Below are positions 17,407 to 25,988 of a DNA stretch of 33,979 nucleotides, piece after piece; position 1 is the stretch's first letter, and every line of letters starts with the position of its first letter. Position numbers and translations under genes: made by a program. The DNA is taken from the NCBI GenBank assembly GCA_016342495.1, contig JAEIOG010000054.1, positions 1 to 33,979 on the forward strand, given 5' to 3'. Below the pieces are notes generated by a model. The model had not been told where the DNA came from. It searched no databases and saw nothing but the letters and a program-made list of their open reading frames with translations. This DNA comes from Phycisphaerae bacterium (GTDB lineage: Bacteria; Planctomycetota; Phycisphaerae; Sedimentisphaerales; SM23-30).

Positions 17407-17478
17407 TTATTTACAAGGGGACAACGCCCTTAGTGCCGCAAAGCCATACACCTTGTCAGCCCAGATATCAGCAATCAT
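17407..17478 (-). CDS. Possible 23-residue ORF or gene fragment
   Basis: The frame gives MIADIWADKVYGFAALRALS plus Pro-Cys-Lys and stops at TAA 17407-17409. The same frame stays open upstream, with HYGNVG just before the Met. The stretch is more GC-rich and protein-like than the AT-rich DNA on either side. No ribosome binding site is visible, and I do not recognise the sequence. It could be a small gene, a gene relic, or part of a repeat element. Confidence 0.2.
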   Translation of the reverse strand: MIADIWADKVYGFAALRALSPCK

Positions 17479-17545
17479 GCCAACATTACCATAATGAGCC
17501 AAAAAAATATTCAGTAATACACAAATATTATATATGAGAAAAAAC

Positions 17546-18409
17546 CTATTTATCCTCAATAGTAGCTTTTTCTCTTAGCACATCAACAAAGTCTTCGACC
17601 GCTTTTTGCTGATTTTCATTTTCGAGTCTTTCCATAATATGGCCCTTAACCTCATCGAAATCCAGCATTCTTGGTGGTTTTTTATCGTAAACGGTAGCTA
17701 TATGCAGACCAAACTCAGTTTCAAATATATCGCTGACCTGGCCAACTTCTAAGGCAAAGACTACATCTTCAAAACTCTGGACCATCTGTCCGCGGCCAAA
17801 AGTACCAAGATCGCCAGCACTTTCAGGGCAGTCCGAAGCAATTGAAGCCTGTTCTTGAAAACTTGCGCCATTGCGAATTTTTGTCAAAATCTGATGCAAT
17901 TCAGCATGAACTTTTTCAACATCTTCGCTATCGCGGGGCCGACGAACGATATGAGCGGCATGGACCATATCACCAGCCATAAACTCATCTTTATTTTCCG
18001 TATAGTATTCTTTGGCTTGCTCTTCGGTTGGCTTTAACGCCGATGAGGTAATACGAGCCATCATTTGCTGAAACTTCATATCCGCTGCGATCTGTTCTTT
18101 GAGCATAGCTTCGGTAAGGCCCGAAGTTTCCAACTGTTTGAGAAGTTCTTCACGTCCGCCGCAATTATTTTCAATTTCAGTGAACTGTTCATTTAATTTT
18201 TCTTCATCGACTTTTCCAAGATCATGATGGGCAGCTTGCCTTAGCAAAACTTGTTCAATCACATTTTCTCGAGCCCAGCGATGTAGTTGCATTTCTTTTT
18301 CGTCGCCCTGTACATCAGTAACATATTGATCATAATCAGGGCGTAATCTTTCAACTTCCTGATCCAGCATTTCCTGTGCAACTTGTTGTCCATTTATATA
18401 AAGAGCCAT
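17546..18409 (-). CDS. Cytosolic parvulin-type peptidyl-prolyl isomerase
   Basis: A cis-trans prolyl isomerase of the parvulin/rotamase family. The rotamase domain covers about residues 148-243 and shows VHAAHIVRRP, SDCPESAGDLGTFGRGQMV and FEDVVFALEVGQVSDIFETE followed by FGLHIA. The first 130 residues form a charged helical region of SurA/PrsA-like type. There is no signal peptide or lipobox, so unlike SurA or PrsA it is probably cytosolic, perhaps ribosome- or nitrogenase-chaperone-like as in NifM relatives; that comparison is inference. The ribosome binding site is AGGAG. It follows the GmhB-like gene with a 99 bp gap. Confidence 0.88.
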   Translation of the reverse strand: MALYINGQQVAQEMLDQEVERLRPDYDQYVTDVQGDEKEMQLHRWARENVIEQVLLRQAAHHDLGKVDEEKLNEQFTEIENNCGGREELLKQLETSGLTEAMLKEQIAADMKFQQMMARITSSALKPTEEQAKEYYTENKDEFMAGDMVHAAHIVRRPRDSEDVEKVHAELHQILTKIRNGASFQEQASIASDCPESAGDLGTFGRGQMVQSFEDVVFALEVGQVSDIFETEFGLHIATVYDKKPPRMLDFDEVKGHIMERLENENQQKAVEDFVDVLREKATIEDK

Positions 18410-18508
18410 ATTATCTCCTAATTTATTTATAATTTAAATTCCAATTTTTCCAATTACTGTTTTTATCCATCTCAAAGTAACATTATTACTTTATCGCTAA
18501 CTTTCTCA

Positions 18509-19540
18509 CTAACTTTTACCCCCCATAAAAGTAAATCCAATAGTCATAACCTGAAAGATTAAACCGGTCAACAAAACATTCGTCGCACCAATTGCATTGC
18601 TTTCCTTGCCATCGCCTATACTCATCGTCAAAGCCATTATCAAACATCCTATCACCGCTAATTGCAATATCATCGCTAACACCTTAAAAATTGAAAATTC
18701 ATCTTCAATATCTTTTTGACGATTCATATTTTTCAACTCACGATAGATATGCCGCAACAGCTTCTGCGATTCATCATCATCAATATCAGTTTCACTTTCA
18801 GCACTTTTTTTCTTTATTATTTTCTTTTTCTTTTTTTTTGTTGGCGGAGCAGCTTCAGCAGGTTCAATTTTTTTTTCTTCTTCAACAACTTCTATTATAG
18901 AAGCTTGTTTGTTTTCTGGTGGCTCGGTGGGCTTGATTTTTTTTTCTTCTTCTTTTTTTTCTTCCTTAGCGGGTGGCACTACATTTGAAAATCTTGCAAT
19001 GATATTGCCTGCTTCCTGTAAGTTCACTGCTATATAGTCAGGCTTTGACCCACCCCGCTTTACCAGGTTTGAACCTTGCAACTGCAGCATAATCGTCCGA
19101 CAGCCCGCAGCCTCACCGGCTAAAATATCCCGATCATCATCGCCAATCATCCAGCTTTGTCCCAGATCAATATCAAATTCTTTTGCAGCCTTTAGCAGCA
19201 TCCCCGGAGCAGGCTTGCGCATATCAGATTCTTTGCGATATTTTTCGACAACCGCTTCAGGATGAAATGGGCAATAATAAATACCATCCAGGTATGCACC
19301 CTTCAACGCCAACAACGAACGCAACCGGTCATGAATCCTGCGAAGTTTAGATTCAGTCAATTTACCCCGCGCAATAGCTGACTGATTGGTTATCAAAATC
19401 AAAAGATAACCACGATCCTTCAACCCACGCAACATCTCAGAAGCCTTAGGCTTTAACGCAACCTGCTCGGCCTCAGTAAGATAATCATAATGCTCGATTA
19501 AAGTACCATCTCTATCAATAAATACTGCTTTTTTTGCCAT
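18509..19540 (-). CDS. GmhB-like HAD phosphatase fused to a membrane anchor
   Basis: Residues 1-185 form a HAD-IIIA phosphatase like D,D-heptose 1,7-bisphosphate phosphatase. Evidence is FIDRDGTLIEHYDYL (nucleophile Asp9, acid Asp11), ILITNQSAIARG, MRKPAPGML and MIGDDDRDILAGEAAGC. Compared with E. coli GmhB from memory, the CPHH zinc site is CPFH here and the later CxC is SDM, so the zinc ligands appear mostly lost. Residues 190-250 are a low-complexity Lys/Glu/Pro linker including a run of six lysines. A charged helix (260-282) and two transmembrane segments (about 285-307 and 318-338) end the protein. It starts one base after the DUF1643 stop, so the two are coupled, and hldE lies just upstream, which supports a heptose role. 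Confidence 0.85.
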   Translation of the reverse strand: MAKKAVFIDRDGTLIEHYDYLTEAEQVALKPKASEMLRGLKDRGYLLILITNQSAIARGKLTESKLRRIHDRLRSLLALKGAYLDGIYYCPFHPEAVVEKYRKESDMRKPAPGMLLKAAKEFDIDLGQSWMIGDDDRDILAGEAAGCRTIMLQLQGSNLVKRGGSKPDYIAVNLQEAGNIIARFSNVVPPAKEEKKEEEKKIKPTEPPENKQASIIEVVEEEKKIEPAEAAPPTKKKKKKIIKKKSAESETDIDDDESQKLLRHIYRELKNMNRQKDIEDEFSIFKVLAMILQLAVIGCLIMALTMSIGDGKESNAIGATNVLLTGLIFQVMTIGFTFMGGKS

Positions 19541-19541
19541 A

Positions 19542-20075
19542 CTAAAACTTTTGCCTTGTGCCTATATATTGCTCAACATCAAACTCCGAAATCCCCGTCT
19601 TATGCGAAAGATAAAGCGGATGATGCGGATGGCCTTTAACACTCAATTTGCCGATCGTCACCCAATTAACATCGAAGCCATTAATCACATCTACAATATC
19701 AGTCAGAGCTTCTTTCAAATAACTTCGCTTTTCAATTATCGTACCCCATGCCGCCCATATATCCACATTGTCATATTTCTTTAAATATTGTTTAATATAT
19801 TTCAAATTCATTTTATGTTCACACTCATCCAATTCGTCATGCATTCCATTGGGGTCAGTCGAACGCTGCGGATAAACATTAAACATCAGCCACCCATCAT
19901 AGCCATGAATCTGGGAAAACTTTTTAACATTTTTCAATGTCGGGTCCAGGTCATCCGGCACGGCGGTACTGGAATTAATCCCAATACAAGCCAACACCCG
20001 CCCCTGCGGCTGACCTAAAATATATCGAGCACTATTATCACTATTATGCTCATAAACCCATTTTGCTTCTGTCAT
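19542..20075 (-). CDS. DUF1643 domain protein
   Basis: About 177 residues from the chosen start. The conserved DUF1643 pattern is present: ARYILG, CIGINSSTAVPDDLDPTLKN, GYDGWLMFNVYPQRSTDP and DIWAAWGTI, ending near GHPHHPLYLSH. The family has no established function and is found scattered in bacteria and phages. I chose ATG 20075 because AGAAGAG lies at proper distance; the frame extends to 20114 without a usable binding site. The stop is one base before the start of the GmhB-like gene, and hldE ends 65 bp upstream, so it is part of the heptose gene group by position. A role in sugar-nucleotide or glycan metabolism is only guilt by association. Confidence 0.85.
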   Translation of the reverse strand: MTEAKWVYEHNSDNSARYILGQPQGRVLACIGINSSTAVPDDLDPTLKNVKKFSQIHGYDGWLMFNVYPQRSTDPNGMHDELDECEHKMNLKYIKQYLKKYDNVDIWAAWGTIIEKRSYLKEALTDIVDVINGFDVNWVTIGKLSVKGHPHHPLYLSHKTGISEFDVEQYIGTRQKF

Positions 20076-20114
20076 ATTAACTCTTCTGTAGATATTACCA
20101 CACTGATAGACCAT

Positions 20115-20141
20115 CTCATATTATCTGCGTAATCCGCGTTC
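20115..20141. repeat. ATCCGCG fragment related to the 7.7-kb repeat
   Basis: The 26-base gap after hldE contains TCTGCGTAATCCGCGTTCT. The complement includes CGCGGATTACGCAGA, sharing the CGCGGATT core with the array at 7704-7740. It lies in the gap between two same-strand genes. Confidence 0.35.
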
Positions 20142-21652
20142 TATTTCTCCGCTCCATATTTATTAACAATCTCATCGACGATATTGGTGGTGCTAACTCC
20201 TTCAACCAGCGGCATCAGAACAACTTTGCCACCATGGCTTTCAACCCAATCCTGGCCAACAACATCGCCAGTCCAATCGGTTCCTTTAATCAGGACATCA
20301 GGCGTTATCATTTCGATAATTTCTTTAGGAGTTTCTTCATTAAATATCACAACATAGTCAACCATCTCCAAAGCACCCAGCATAGTCGCTCTGGACTGCT
20401 GGTTGAGAATTGGCCGTTTTGGTCCTTTCAATGCCTGCACCGAAGAATCGCTGTTTAAGCCAACGATTAATATATCACCCTGCTTCTTACAGAAATCCAA
20501 AAGTGTAACATGGCCCGGATGCAAAATATCAAAACAGCCATTACTGAAAACTATTTTTTTGCCTTGCTGCCTGTGCCAATCCAATTCCTGGCAAAGGGTA
20601 GCACTTTCACGCAATTTGCCATTGTGCCCGACTGTCTGCTGCGACAGTTCAGTTATTATTTCACTTCGGGTGATTCCAACACAGCCAAATCTTTCAACTT
20701 CCAAACCACCAGCTACATTTGCCAGCTGGACGATTTCATTCATATCAGGTTTGTCTACATCGCCATAGCTTCCACCAATAAGCATACCCAAAGTAGCCAA
20801 CACCATATCACCAGCCCCGGTCACATCATATACACTTCGTGGCCGGGTAGGAACAAGCCTGCCTTCCTGTTTGGCTGCACAATAATAATAAGCACCGGAT
20901 TTATCCAATGTAACTACGACATTATCAATTTCATACATTTGGGTTAATTTAACGCATGCTTCCTTAGCTGACTGTTCGTTTTCAATTGTTATATCAGTAG
21001 CGATGCCAAGCTCACGCCGATTAGGTTTGACCAGCCAAGTGCCATTATATCGCTCATACTGATTCGTCGAAGCCGGGTCAACTACAACTTTCTTGCCGGC
21101 GGCATTTGCCAACTCGATAATCGACTGGGCAAAATCTACACAAAGCACGCCTTTATTATAATCTTCTAAACATACAACGTCACACCAACTTAATAATTCG
21201 ACAAACTTTTCTTTCAGTTCTGCCCGAACCGCAATAGAAATATCATTAGAACATTCATCATCTATTCTCATTAATTGCTGGCGATGACGATGTTGTGCCA
21301 GCCCAACTACACGCTGCTTGCTGGTCGTTGGACGTTTCGGGTCAACCACGAAACCATCAACATTAACACCTGCCAACTCGGTCAACATTTCAGTCAATTC
21401 AGCCCCGATGGCATCACTACCAACAACACCTAAGCATTGTACCTGACAATTCAAGGCCGACAAATCCGCCGCGACCGAGCCAGCACCACCGGGTGTACAT
21501 TGGCGACCGGTCACATTCATTACTGGTACCGGTGCCTCTGGCGATATCCGGTCGATATTGCCAAACAAATAATTGTCCAGCATAAAATCGCCCACCAGCA
21601 AAACCCTGCTGGCCCCGGCATTTTCCATTATCTCAATCAAACGTTCACTCAT
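20141..21652 (-). CDS. hldE: Bifunctional heptose 7-phosphate kinase / heptose 1-phosphate adenylyltransferase
   Basis: The protein makes ADP-heptose for lipopolysaccharide core. The N-terminal PfkB-type kinase (about 1-330) has VLLVGDFMLDNYLFG, GGAGSVAADLSAL, LEDYNKG and the active-site block YDVTGAGDMVLATL. The C-terminal nucleotidyltransferase (about 365-503) has FSNGCFDILHPGHVTLLD and ends with GVSTTNIVDEI. Both halves are intact, and 503 residues is slightly longer than E. coli HldE. The ribosome binding site is AAGG. Downstream on the same strand lie the DUF1643 and GmhB-like genes. GmhB acts between the two HldE steps in the known pathway. Confidence 0.96.
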   Translation of the reverse strand: MSERLIEIMENAGASRVLLVGDFMLDNYLFGNIDRISPEAPVPVMNVTGRQCTPGGAGSVAADLSALNCQVQCLGVVGSDAIGAELTEMLTELAGVNVDGFVVDPKRPTTSKQRVVGLAQHRHRQQLMRIDDECSNDISIAVRAELKEKFVELLSWCDVVCLEDYNKGVLCVDFAQSIIELANAAGKKVVVDPASTNQYERYNGTWLVKPNRRELGIATDITIENEQSAKEACVKLTQMYEIDNVVVTLDKSGAYYYCAAKQEGRLVPTRPRSVYDVTGAGDMVLATLGMLIGGSYGDVDKPDMNEIVQLANVAGGLEVERFGCVGITRSEIITELSQQTVGHNGKLRESATLCQELDWHRQQGKKIVFSNGCFDILHPGHVTLLDFCKKQGDILIVGLNSDSSVQALKGPKRPILNQQSRATMLGALEMVDYVVIFNEETPKEIIEMITPDVLIKGTDWTGDVVGQDWVESHGGKVVLMPLVEGVSTTNIVDEIVNKYGAEK

Positions 21653-21682
21653 ATTACTACCTTATAAATCTCTATTGGTAGG

Positions 21683-21719
21683 ATGGGCTATGCCCATGCT
21701 GTCACCCATGCGTCACCCA
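21683..21719. repeat. Small hairpin plus GTCACCCA direct repeats
   Basis: ATGGGC (21683-21688) and GCCCAT (21692-21697) form a tight hairpin. GTCACCCA is repeated at 21701-21708 and 21712-21719. The element fills the gap between the AIPR stop and hldE. It lacks a T-run, so it does not look like an ordinary terminator. Confidence 0.45.
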
Positions 21720-21723
21720 AATT

Positions 21724-23391
21724 TCAATCACCATCAGACAACATTTCTAACAAATCCCCACGCCGAAACGTTGCAGCTAATTGTTGAAGAGACACTTCAC
21801 GATCACCATACAAAAACTTCAATCCTTCTCTAATACATGCGACAGATTTTTGATGATACATCATCTTTTTTTGTTCAAAAATATCAATTAAACCTTGAAA
21901 ATTCTTATGAGAAATATCTTCAAGAGCTAATCCTTCATCTTTCAATAAATCACTACCTATTAGCATGGCAATATAATGTGAAGCATAAGGCAAAAAAACC
22001 GGCGGGTTACTGGATTCTGGCCGTTTACGTTCATTTTCAACCATACGCAATATTACTGTAGCCAAAACAGCTTGGGCTGCATTTAATCCCTGAAAAATTT
22101 CTTCATATAACTTACCAAAATGCTCTTTACGCCAAAACTTGGCCTGATGAGGCTTGCTACGCCAAATTGCTAAAACTGCTTCAGCAACTGTTGAACTTGC
22201 AATAACTTGCGAACCGGCAATTCCTTCCTGGCGATAACGTTTATATACATAGCCATAATGCTGCATATCTAATTCGAGCGTTTTTTGGTAATCATCATTA
22301 GACTTTAAATCTCGTAAATCTACTGGATTTTGACTATTTGTCGCATAAGTAATATCTCTAACAAAATCTTTATCTGTTTCGGCCAGTTGATAGATTCTTA
22401 CCATAACATATGCCGATTGAATATCAAGCAATAGCCCATTTAATGTTTCTTGAATAGTCTTGCAAGTTTGGCCACCATTAATAATCTGCATATTCTTAAT
22501 TTGAATTTTATAATCTGATTGCTGAAAAGCATTATAATCAAATTTATCACATACAACTGTTATACCATTATTGTAAAAGTAAAATTTATCTGATTTTTCA
22601 TTATCGCACAAGGTATTATGAATCGCCATATTAACACGGTTTGAATGCAAACCTAAATATCGCCGAACATTTCTCTCGAGTAAACGGTCACCATGTTTAT
22701 TAAATAATTCCTGTATCTCTTGAACAGAAACCCTCCCAACCAGCACTCGAAGATAATTCATATCTTCAACTATAGTTTTACCATTAAGCGTCAATTGAGC
22801 ATCCACACTTTTGCTACGCTGCAAAACAGACACTATCGAGTTATGATTATAGTGAACAAAATGAACTTTATCGCCGTATTGTTTTTTGGCTTGAGTAATC
22901 AATTCCTCGGCCTGCTTAGCCCATTTTTCACCATTATTACAAAGAATGACTCTTATTGTCGGGATATAACCATCACGAATCAAAGATCTGATTTCTTCAA
23001 TTTTTGGCTCAATTCGAGGATTAAGAGTAACTTTACGGCTTGGGTCAAACAATACTTGAATAGTTGCTACTGCTTTCTGCAAACCATTTTCGGGAAAATT
23101 TGCATTTCCGTCTAAATTTTCAATTTTATATTTAGCTTGAAATATGGTTACCAGAAATTCTCCATCTTCAATTTCTCCAACATGAAGACCGTCAACTCCA
23201 GCATCATTGCCTCCTTCAGTAAGCAATTCAGCTGCCTGGGGTAAAGAAATATCCAGACATGTGTGCATACATAGAATTGTAAACGCCGCAGACTTTTGCT
23301 TATTAATATCATTAGGGAAAGGAACCCATTTAGGGTTTTGCTCTACGATACCCGCAATCCTTTGATCAATTATGCTTGCATTAATGTCCAT
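21724..23391 (-). CDS. AIPR-family protein with N-terminal nuclease-like region
   Basis: A probable phage-defence protein. The AIPR (abortive infection phage resistance) domain lies about residues 235-420, with RNVRRYLGLHSNRVNMAI, FYFYNNGITVVCD and IKNMQIINGGQTC as characteristic blocks. The N-terminal part contains GGNDAGVDGLHV (Asp63, Asp67) followed by FQAKYK (Gln85, Lys87), the D-(Q)xK arrangement of Mrr-like PD-(D/E)XK nucleases. No methylase or other defence partner is adjacent, so it may act alone. The ribosome binding site is strong (AGGAG), and a candidate promoter lies just upstream. It is wedged between lpxK and hldE on the same strand, which suggests recent insertion. The defence role is inference from the family. 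Confidence 0.88.
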   Translation of the reverse strand: MDINASIIDQRIAGIVEQNPKWVPFPNDINKQKSAAFTILCMHTCLDISLPQAAELLTEGGNDAGVDGLHVGEIEDGEFLVTIFQAKYKIENLDGNANFPENGLQKAVATIQVLFDPSRKVTLNPRIEPKIEEIRSLIRDGYIPTIRVILCNNGEKWAKQAEELITQAKKQYGDKVHFVHYNHNSIVSVLQRSKSVDAQLTLNGKTIVEDMNYLRVLVGRVSVQEIQELFNKHGDRLLERNVRRYLGLHSNRVNMAIHNTLCDNEKSDKFYFYNNGITVVCDKFDYNAFQQSDYKIQIKNMQIINGGQTCKTIQETLNGLLLDIQSAYVMVRIYQLAETDKDFVRDITYATNSQNPVDLRDLKSNDDYQKTLELDMQHYGYVYKRYRQEGIAGSQVIASSTVAEAVLAIWRSKPHQAKFWRKEHFGKLYEEIFQGLNAAQAVLATVILRMVENERKRPESSNPPVFLPYASHYIAMLIGSDLLKDEGLALEDISHKNFQGLIDIFEQKKMMYHQKSVACIREGLKFLYGDREVSLQQLAATFRRGDLLEMLSDGD

Positions 23392-23417
23392 ATTACACTC
23401 CTAGTCTTTTCACACCA

Positions 23418-23446
23418 ATAGTACACACTTGCTATACTTAACCCAA
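23418..23446 (-). promoter_or_regulatory. Candidate promoter of the AIPR gene
   Basis: On the minus strand TTGGGT (23441-23446) and TACTAT (23418-23423) have a 17-base spacer. It lies between lpxK and the AIPR start, so the gene could be expressed independently of lpxK. Matches are only 3 of 6 and 4 of 6. Confidence 0.3.
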
Positions 23447-23468
23447 GATTCTAATCGGACTTGAGATT

Positions 23469-24536
23469 TCAATCCAGAACTTTCCGGATAATATCTTTTA
23501 CTACAACTTCATATTCACCTAAAGATAGCTCGATTTGCAGGCGGCGGAGGTTTTTGAGATTTTGGGTGGCTTGTACATTTTCCAACTTAACCCAATCTTT
23601 CTCGGTGGTCAAAATAAGCTCTGCTTCATTTTTTTCCGCCAACTCCTGTACTTTCAATACTTTAGATTCATCGTATTGGGTATGATCATCAAAAAAATGT
23701 TGAGCTATCACATTGGCCCCTAGCTTGTGCAAAGTACCTACAAAGCCATGTGGGTTACCGATACCACAAAATGCGACAATTTTAGCATTAATCAAATCAT
23801 TAAGGTGATGCTTCTGGCCTTGAATATCGAGGAGCGATGAAGGTGAATGTTTGGCTAAAACGGGTGCTTTTTCGGTAAAATCGGTCATTTTTTGTAGAAT
23901 TCGTGCCTTTTCGGTACCGTCGATAAGGTCGCATCTGCTAAGGACAATCAGCCCGGCACGTTTAAGGCCTTTAAGTGATTCACGCAGCAGACCAGCAGGC
24001 AATAACTTATTGTAGCCAAAAGGGTTAAGGCAATCTATCATGACAATATCCAAATCGCGTTTGAGCCTGCGATGTTGAAAACCATCATCCATAACAATAA
24101 TATCGGCTTTATGCTCATCAATAGCGGTACGCCCACCAGCTACCCGGTCAGGGTTGACAATAATCGCCACATCTTCCAGCATAGCCTGAAGCATTTGCAC
24201 TTCATCGTTGGCATCATAAATATCTTCATTGTCATCACTTACAGTATTTTGACTGCGATACCCCCTAGTCAAAAGCGCCACCTTCAAGCTCTGGCTTTGC
24301 AGGTATTTGCACAGCCAAACAACCATAGGGGTCTTACCAGTTCCACCAGCGGTGATATTGCCAACGCAAATAACGGGGACATCAAGCTTGTATGATTTCA
24401 ATAAACCTTTGTCGTACATAAAGTTACGCAAAGATGTAATGAAGCTATACAGCCCTGTGCCACAGCGTAAAAGGATGCGGGTTATAGATGGGCCAAAGCC
24501 TTTGGACTGCCCTGACATTATATCAATTATATTCAT
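23469..24536 (-). CDS. lpxK: Tetraacyldisaccharide 4'-kinase
   Basis: An inner-membrane-associated P-loop kinase that phosphorylates the 4' position of the lipid A disaccharide precursor. The Walker A block VICVGNITAGGTGKTP lies about residues 55-70, followed by ALLTRGYRS and IIVMDDGFQHRRLKRDLDIV, family hallmarks. LPAGLLRESLKGLKRAGLI and LTTEKDWVKL are also conserved. An N-terminal hydrophobic segment mediates membrane association. The length of 355 is typical. There is no clear ribosome binding site. It is separated from the uronate operon by a terminator. The presence of this gene indicates true lipid A synthesis. Confidence 0.96.
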   Translation of the reverse strand: MNIIDIMSGQSKGFGPSITRILLRCGTGLYSFITSLRNFMYDKGLLKSYKLDVPVICVGNITAGGTGKTPMVVWLCKYLQSQSLKVALLTRGYRSQNTVSDDNEDIYDANDEVQMLQAMLEDVAIIVNPDRVAGGRTAIDEHKADIIVMDDGFQHRRLKRDLDIVMIDCLNPFGYNKLLPAGLLRESLKGLKRAGLIVLSRCDLIDGTEKARILQKMTDFTEKAPVLAKHSPSSLLDIQGQKHHLNDLINAKIVAFCGIGNPHGFVGTLHKLGANVIAQHFFDDHTQYDESKVLKVQELAEKNEAELILTTEKDWVKLENVQATQNLKNLRRLQIELSLGEYEVVVKDIIRKVLD

Positions 24537-24626
24537 AAGCTATTATTTTTCAATTATTTACAATTATTCAAATTTCAGCGAGCATTTTATCATTGGATAT
24601 GAAACTGGGCAAGGGATATATGTAAA

Positions 24627-24663
24627 CAAAAAATGCCCGCCTCATTTTTTGCGAGGCAGGCAT
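24627..24663 (-). terminator. Terminator of the uronate operon
   Basis: On the minus strand ATGCCTGCCTC pairs with GAGGCGGGCAT (one T-G wobble) around a nine-base loop, followed by six Ts. It is 23 bases past the dctM stop. Confidence 0.92.
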
Positions 24664-24686
24664 TTAACTGTAGCAATTATTTTAAG

Positions 24687-25988
24687 TTAAGCGAATTTAG
24701 CCAGCCAGGTGGAAAGCTCTGGCCAGATAGTAATAATCACCAAAGAGATAATCATCGCTAAAAACAGTGGCAGTAAGGGTTTAACAACCTTGGTAATTGT
24801 GGTCTTACCAACACTACAGCCAATAAACAGGCATGTCCCCACCGGTGGAGTACAAAGGCCAATACATAGGTTGGCGATCATAATAATACCAAAATGGATT
24901 GGGTCGACACCCAATTCTTTTACCACAGGTAATAAAATTGGGGTAAAAATCAAAACCGCAGGGGTCATGTCCATAAAAGTACCAACGATCAACAACATAG
25001 CATTGATAATTAAAAGAATAACTATTTTATTAGTCGAAAGACTGGTTAAAGCTATCGAAATCTCTTGGGGGATATTTTTGAAGGTTAAAACCCATCCCAT
25101 CGCATTGGAGATACCCACCAAAAACATAACAACAGCAGTAGTGATGGCTGACCCTAACAGGATTTTCTGCATATCGGCAAGCTTAACTTCTTTGTAAACA
25201 AAGACAGCGATAATAAAAGAATAAAGCACCGCGATAGCTGAAGATTCAGTAGGGGAAAAGGTACCGGAAAGAATGCCACCCATAATAATAACGACAAGTA
25301 TCAAAGATAGGCCCGCGTCTTTGAAAGCTGCTATAACTTCAGAAAATTTAAATCTTTCGGTCGAAGCGCCACGGCCATAGCCTTTGATACTGCAAATCAA
25401 AGCCGAGGCGGCAATAAGAGCCAGGCCAGTGAGGATACCCGGAAGGACACCAGCTAAAAACATCGCCGCAACAGATACCTGAGCTGAAAGCGAATAAACC
25501 ACCATAACATTACTAGGTGGGATAAGCAGCCCGGTAGTAGCGGCGGTAGTGGTAAGAGCAACAGAAAAATCTTTGTCATAACCGGCTTTTTCCATTTCTG
25601 GAATCATAAAACCACCAACGGATGAAACCGCAGCGGCAGCAGAACCAGAGATACTGCCAAACATCATACAAGTAAGAGTATTAACATAAGCTAAGCCACC
25701 GGGTATCCAGCCTACAAAAGATTTGGCAAGACGAATCAGCCGTCGGGCCATACCGCCTTCGCCCATGAGCGCCCCGGAAAGAACAAAAAATGGAATAGCT
25801 AACAAAGGGAAACTTTCAACACCGGCTGCAAATTTAATCGAGATGGTAGAAGCAACATCAGAGGGAGCCATTGTTTCAACGGTAAGCATAACCAAAGCAG
25901 TGGAAAGACCAATAGCAATAGCAATGGGCACCCGAAGAACAAGCAATGCGAAAAAAGCAAGAATCATCATCCAAACAGAAATATCCAT
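24687..25988 (-). CDS. dctM: TRAP transporter large permease DctM
   Basis: The ion-coupled translocation subunit of a tripartite TRAP transporter in the inner membrane. It is very hydrophobic with about 11-12 transmembrane segments and the normal length (433). Family blocks are AIAIGLSTALVM, FPLLAIPFFVLSGALMGEGG, YVNTLTCMMFGSISGSAAAA, LIPPSNVMVVYSLSAQVS, FTPILLPV and GLCTPPVGTCLFIG. The ATG directly follows the dctQ stop with no gap, and AGGTG serves as ribosome binding site. It is last in the uronate operon, before a strong terminator. Confidence 0.95.
   Translation of the reverse strand: MDISVWMMILAFFALLVLRVPIAIAIGLSTALVMLTVETMAPSDVASTISIKFAAGVESFPLLAIPFFVLSGALMGEGGMARRLIRLAKSFVGWIPGGLAYVNTLTCMMFGSISGSAAAAVSSVGGFMIPEMEKAGYDKDFSVALTTTAATTGLLIPPSNVMVVYSLSAQVSVAAMFLAGVLPGILTGLALIAASALICSIKGYGRGASTERFKFSEVIAAFKDAGLSLILVVIIMGGILSGTFSPTESSAIAVLYSFIIAVFVYKEVKLADMQKILLGSAITTAVVMFLVGISNAMGWVLTFKNIPQEISIALTSLSTNKIVILLIINAMLLIVGTFMDMTPAVLIFTPILLPVVKELGVDPIHFGIIMIANLCIGLCTPPVGTCLFIGCSVGKTTITKVVKPLLPLFLAMIISLVIITIWPELSTWLAKFA

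Noticed and set aside
18691-18988. Plus-strand ORFs rich in Phe/Leu
   Set aside because: They are the antisense of the Lys/Glu linker of the GmhB-like protein and have no family features.
20076-20114. Longer N-terminus for the DUF1643 protein
   Set aside because: The upstream ATG has no usable ribosome binding site, while ATG 20075 has AGAAGAG.
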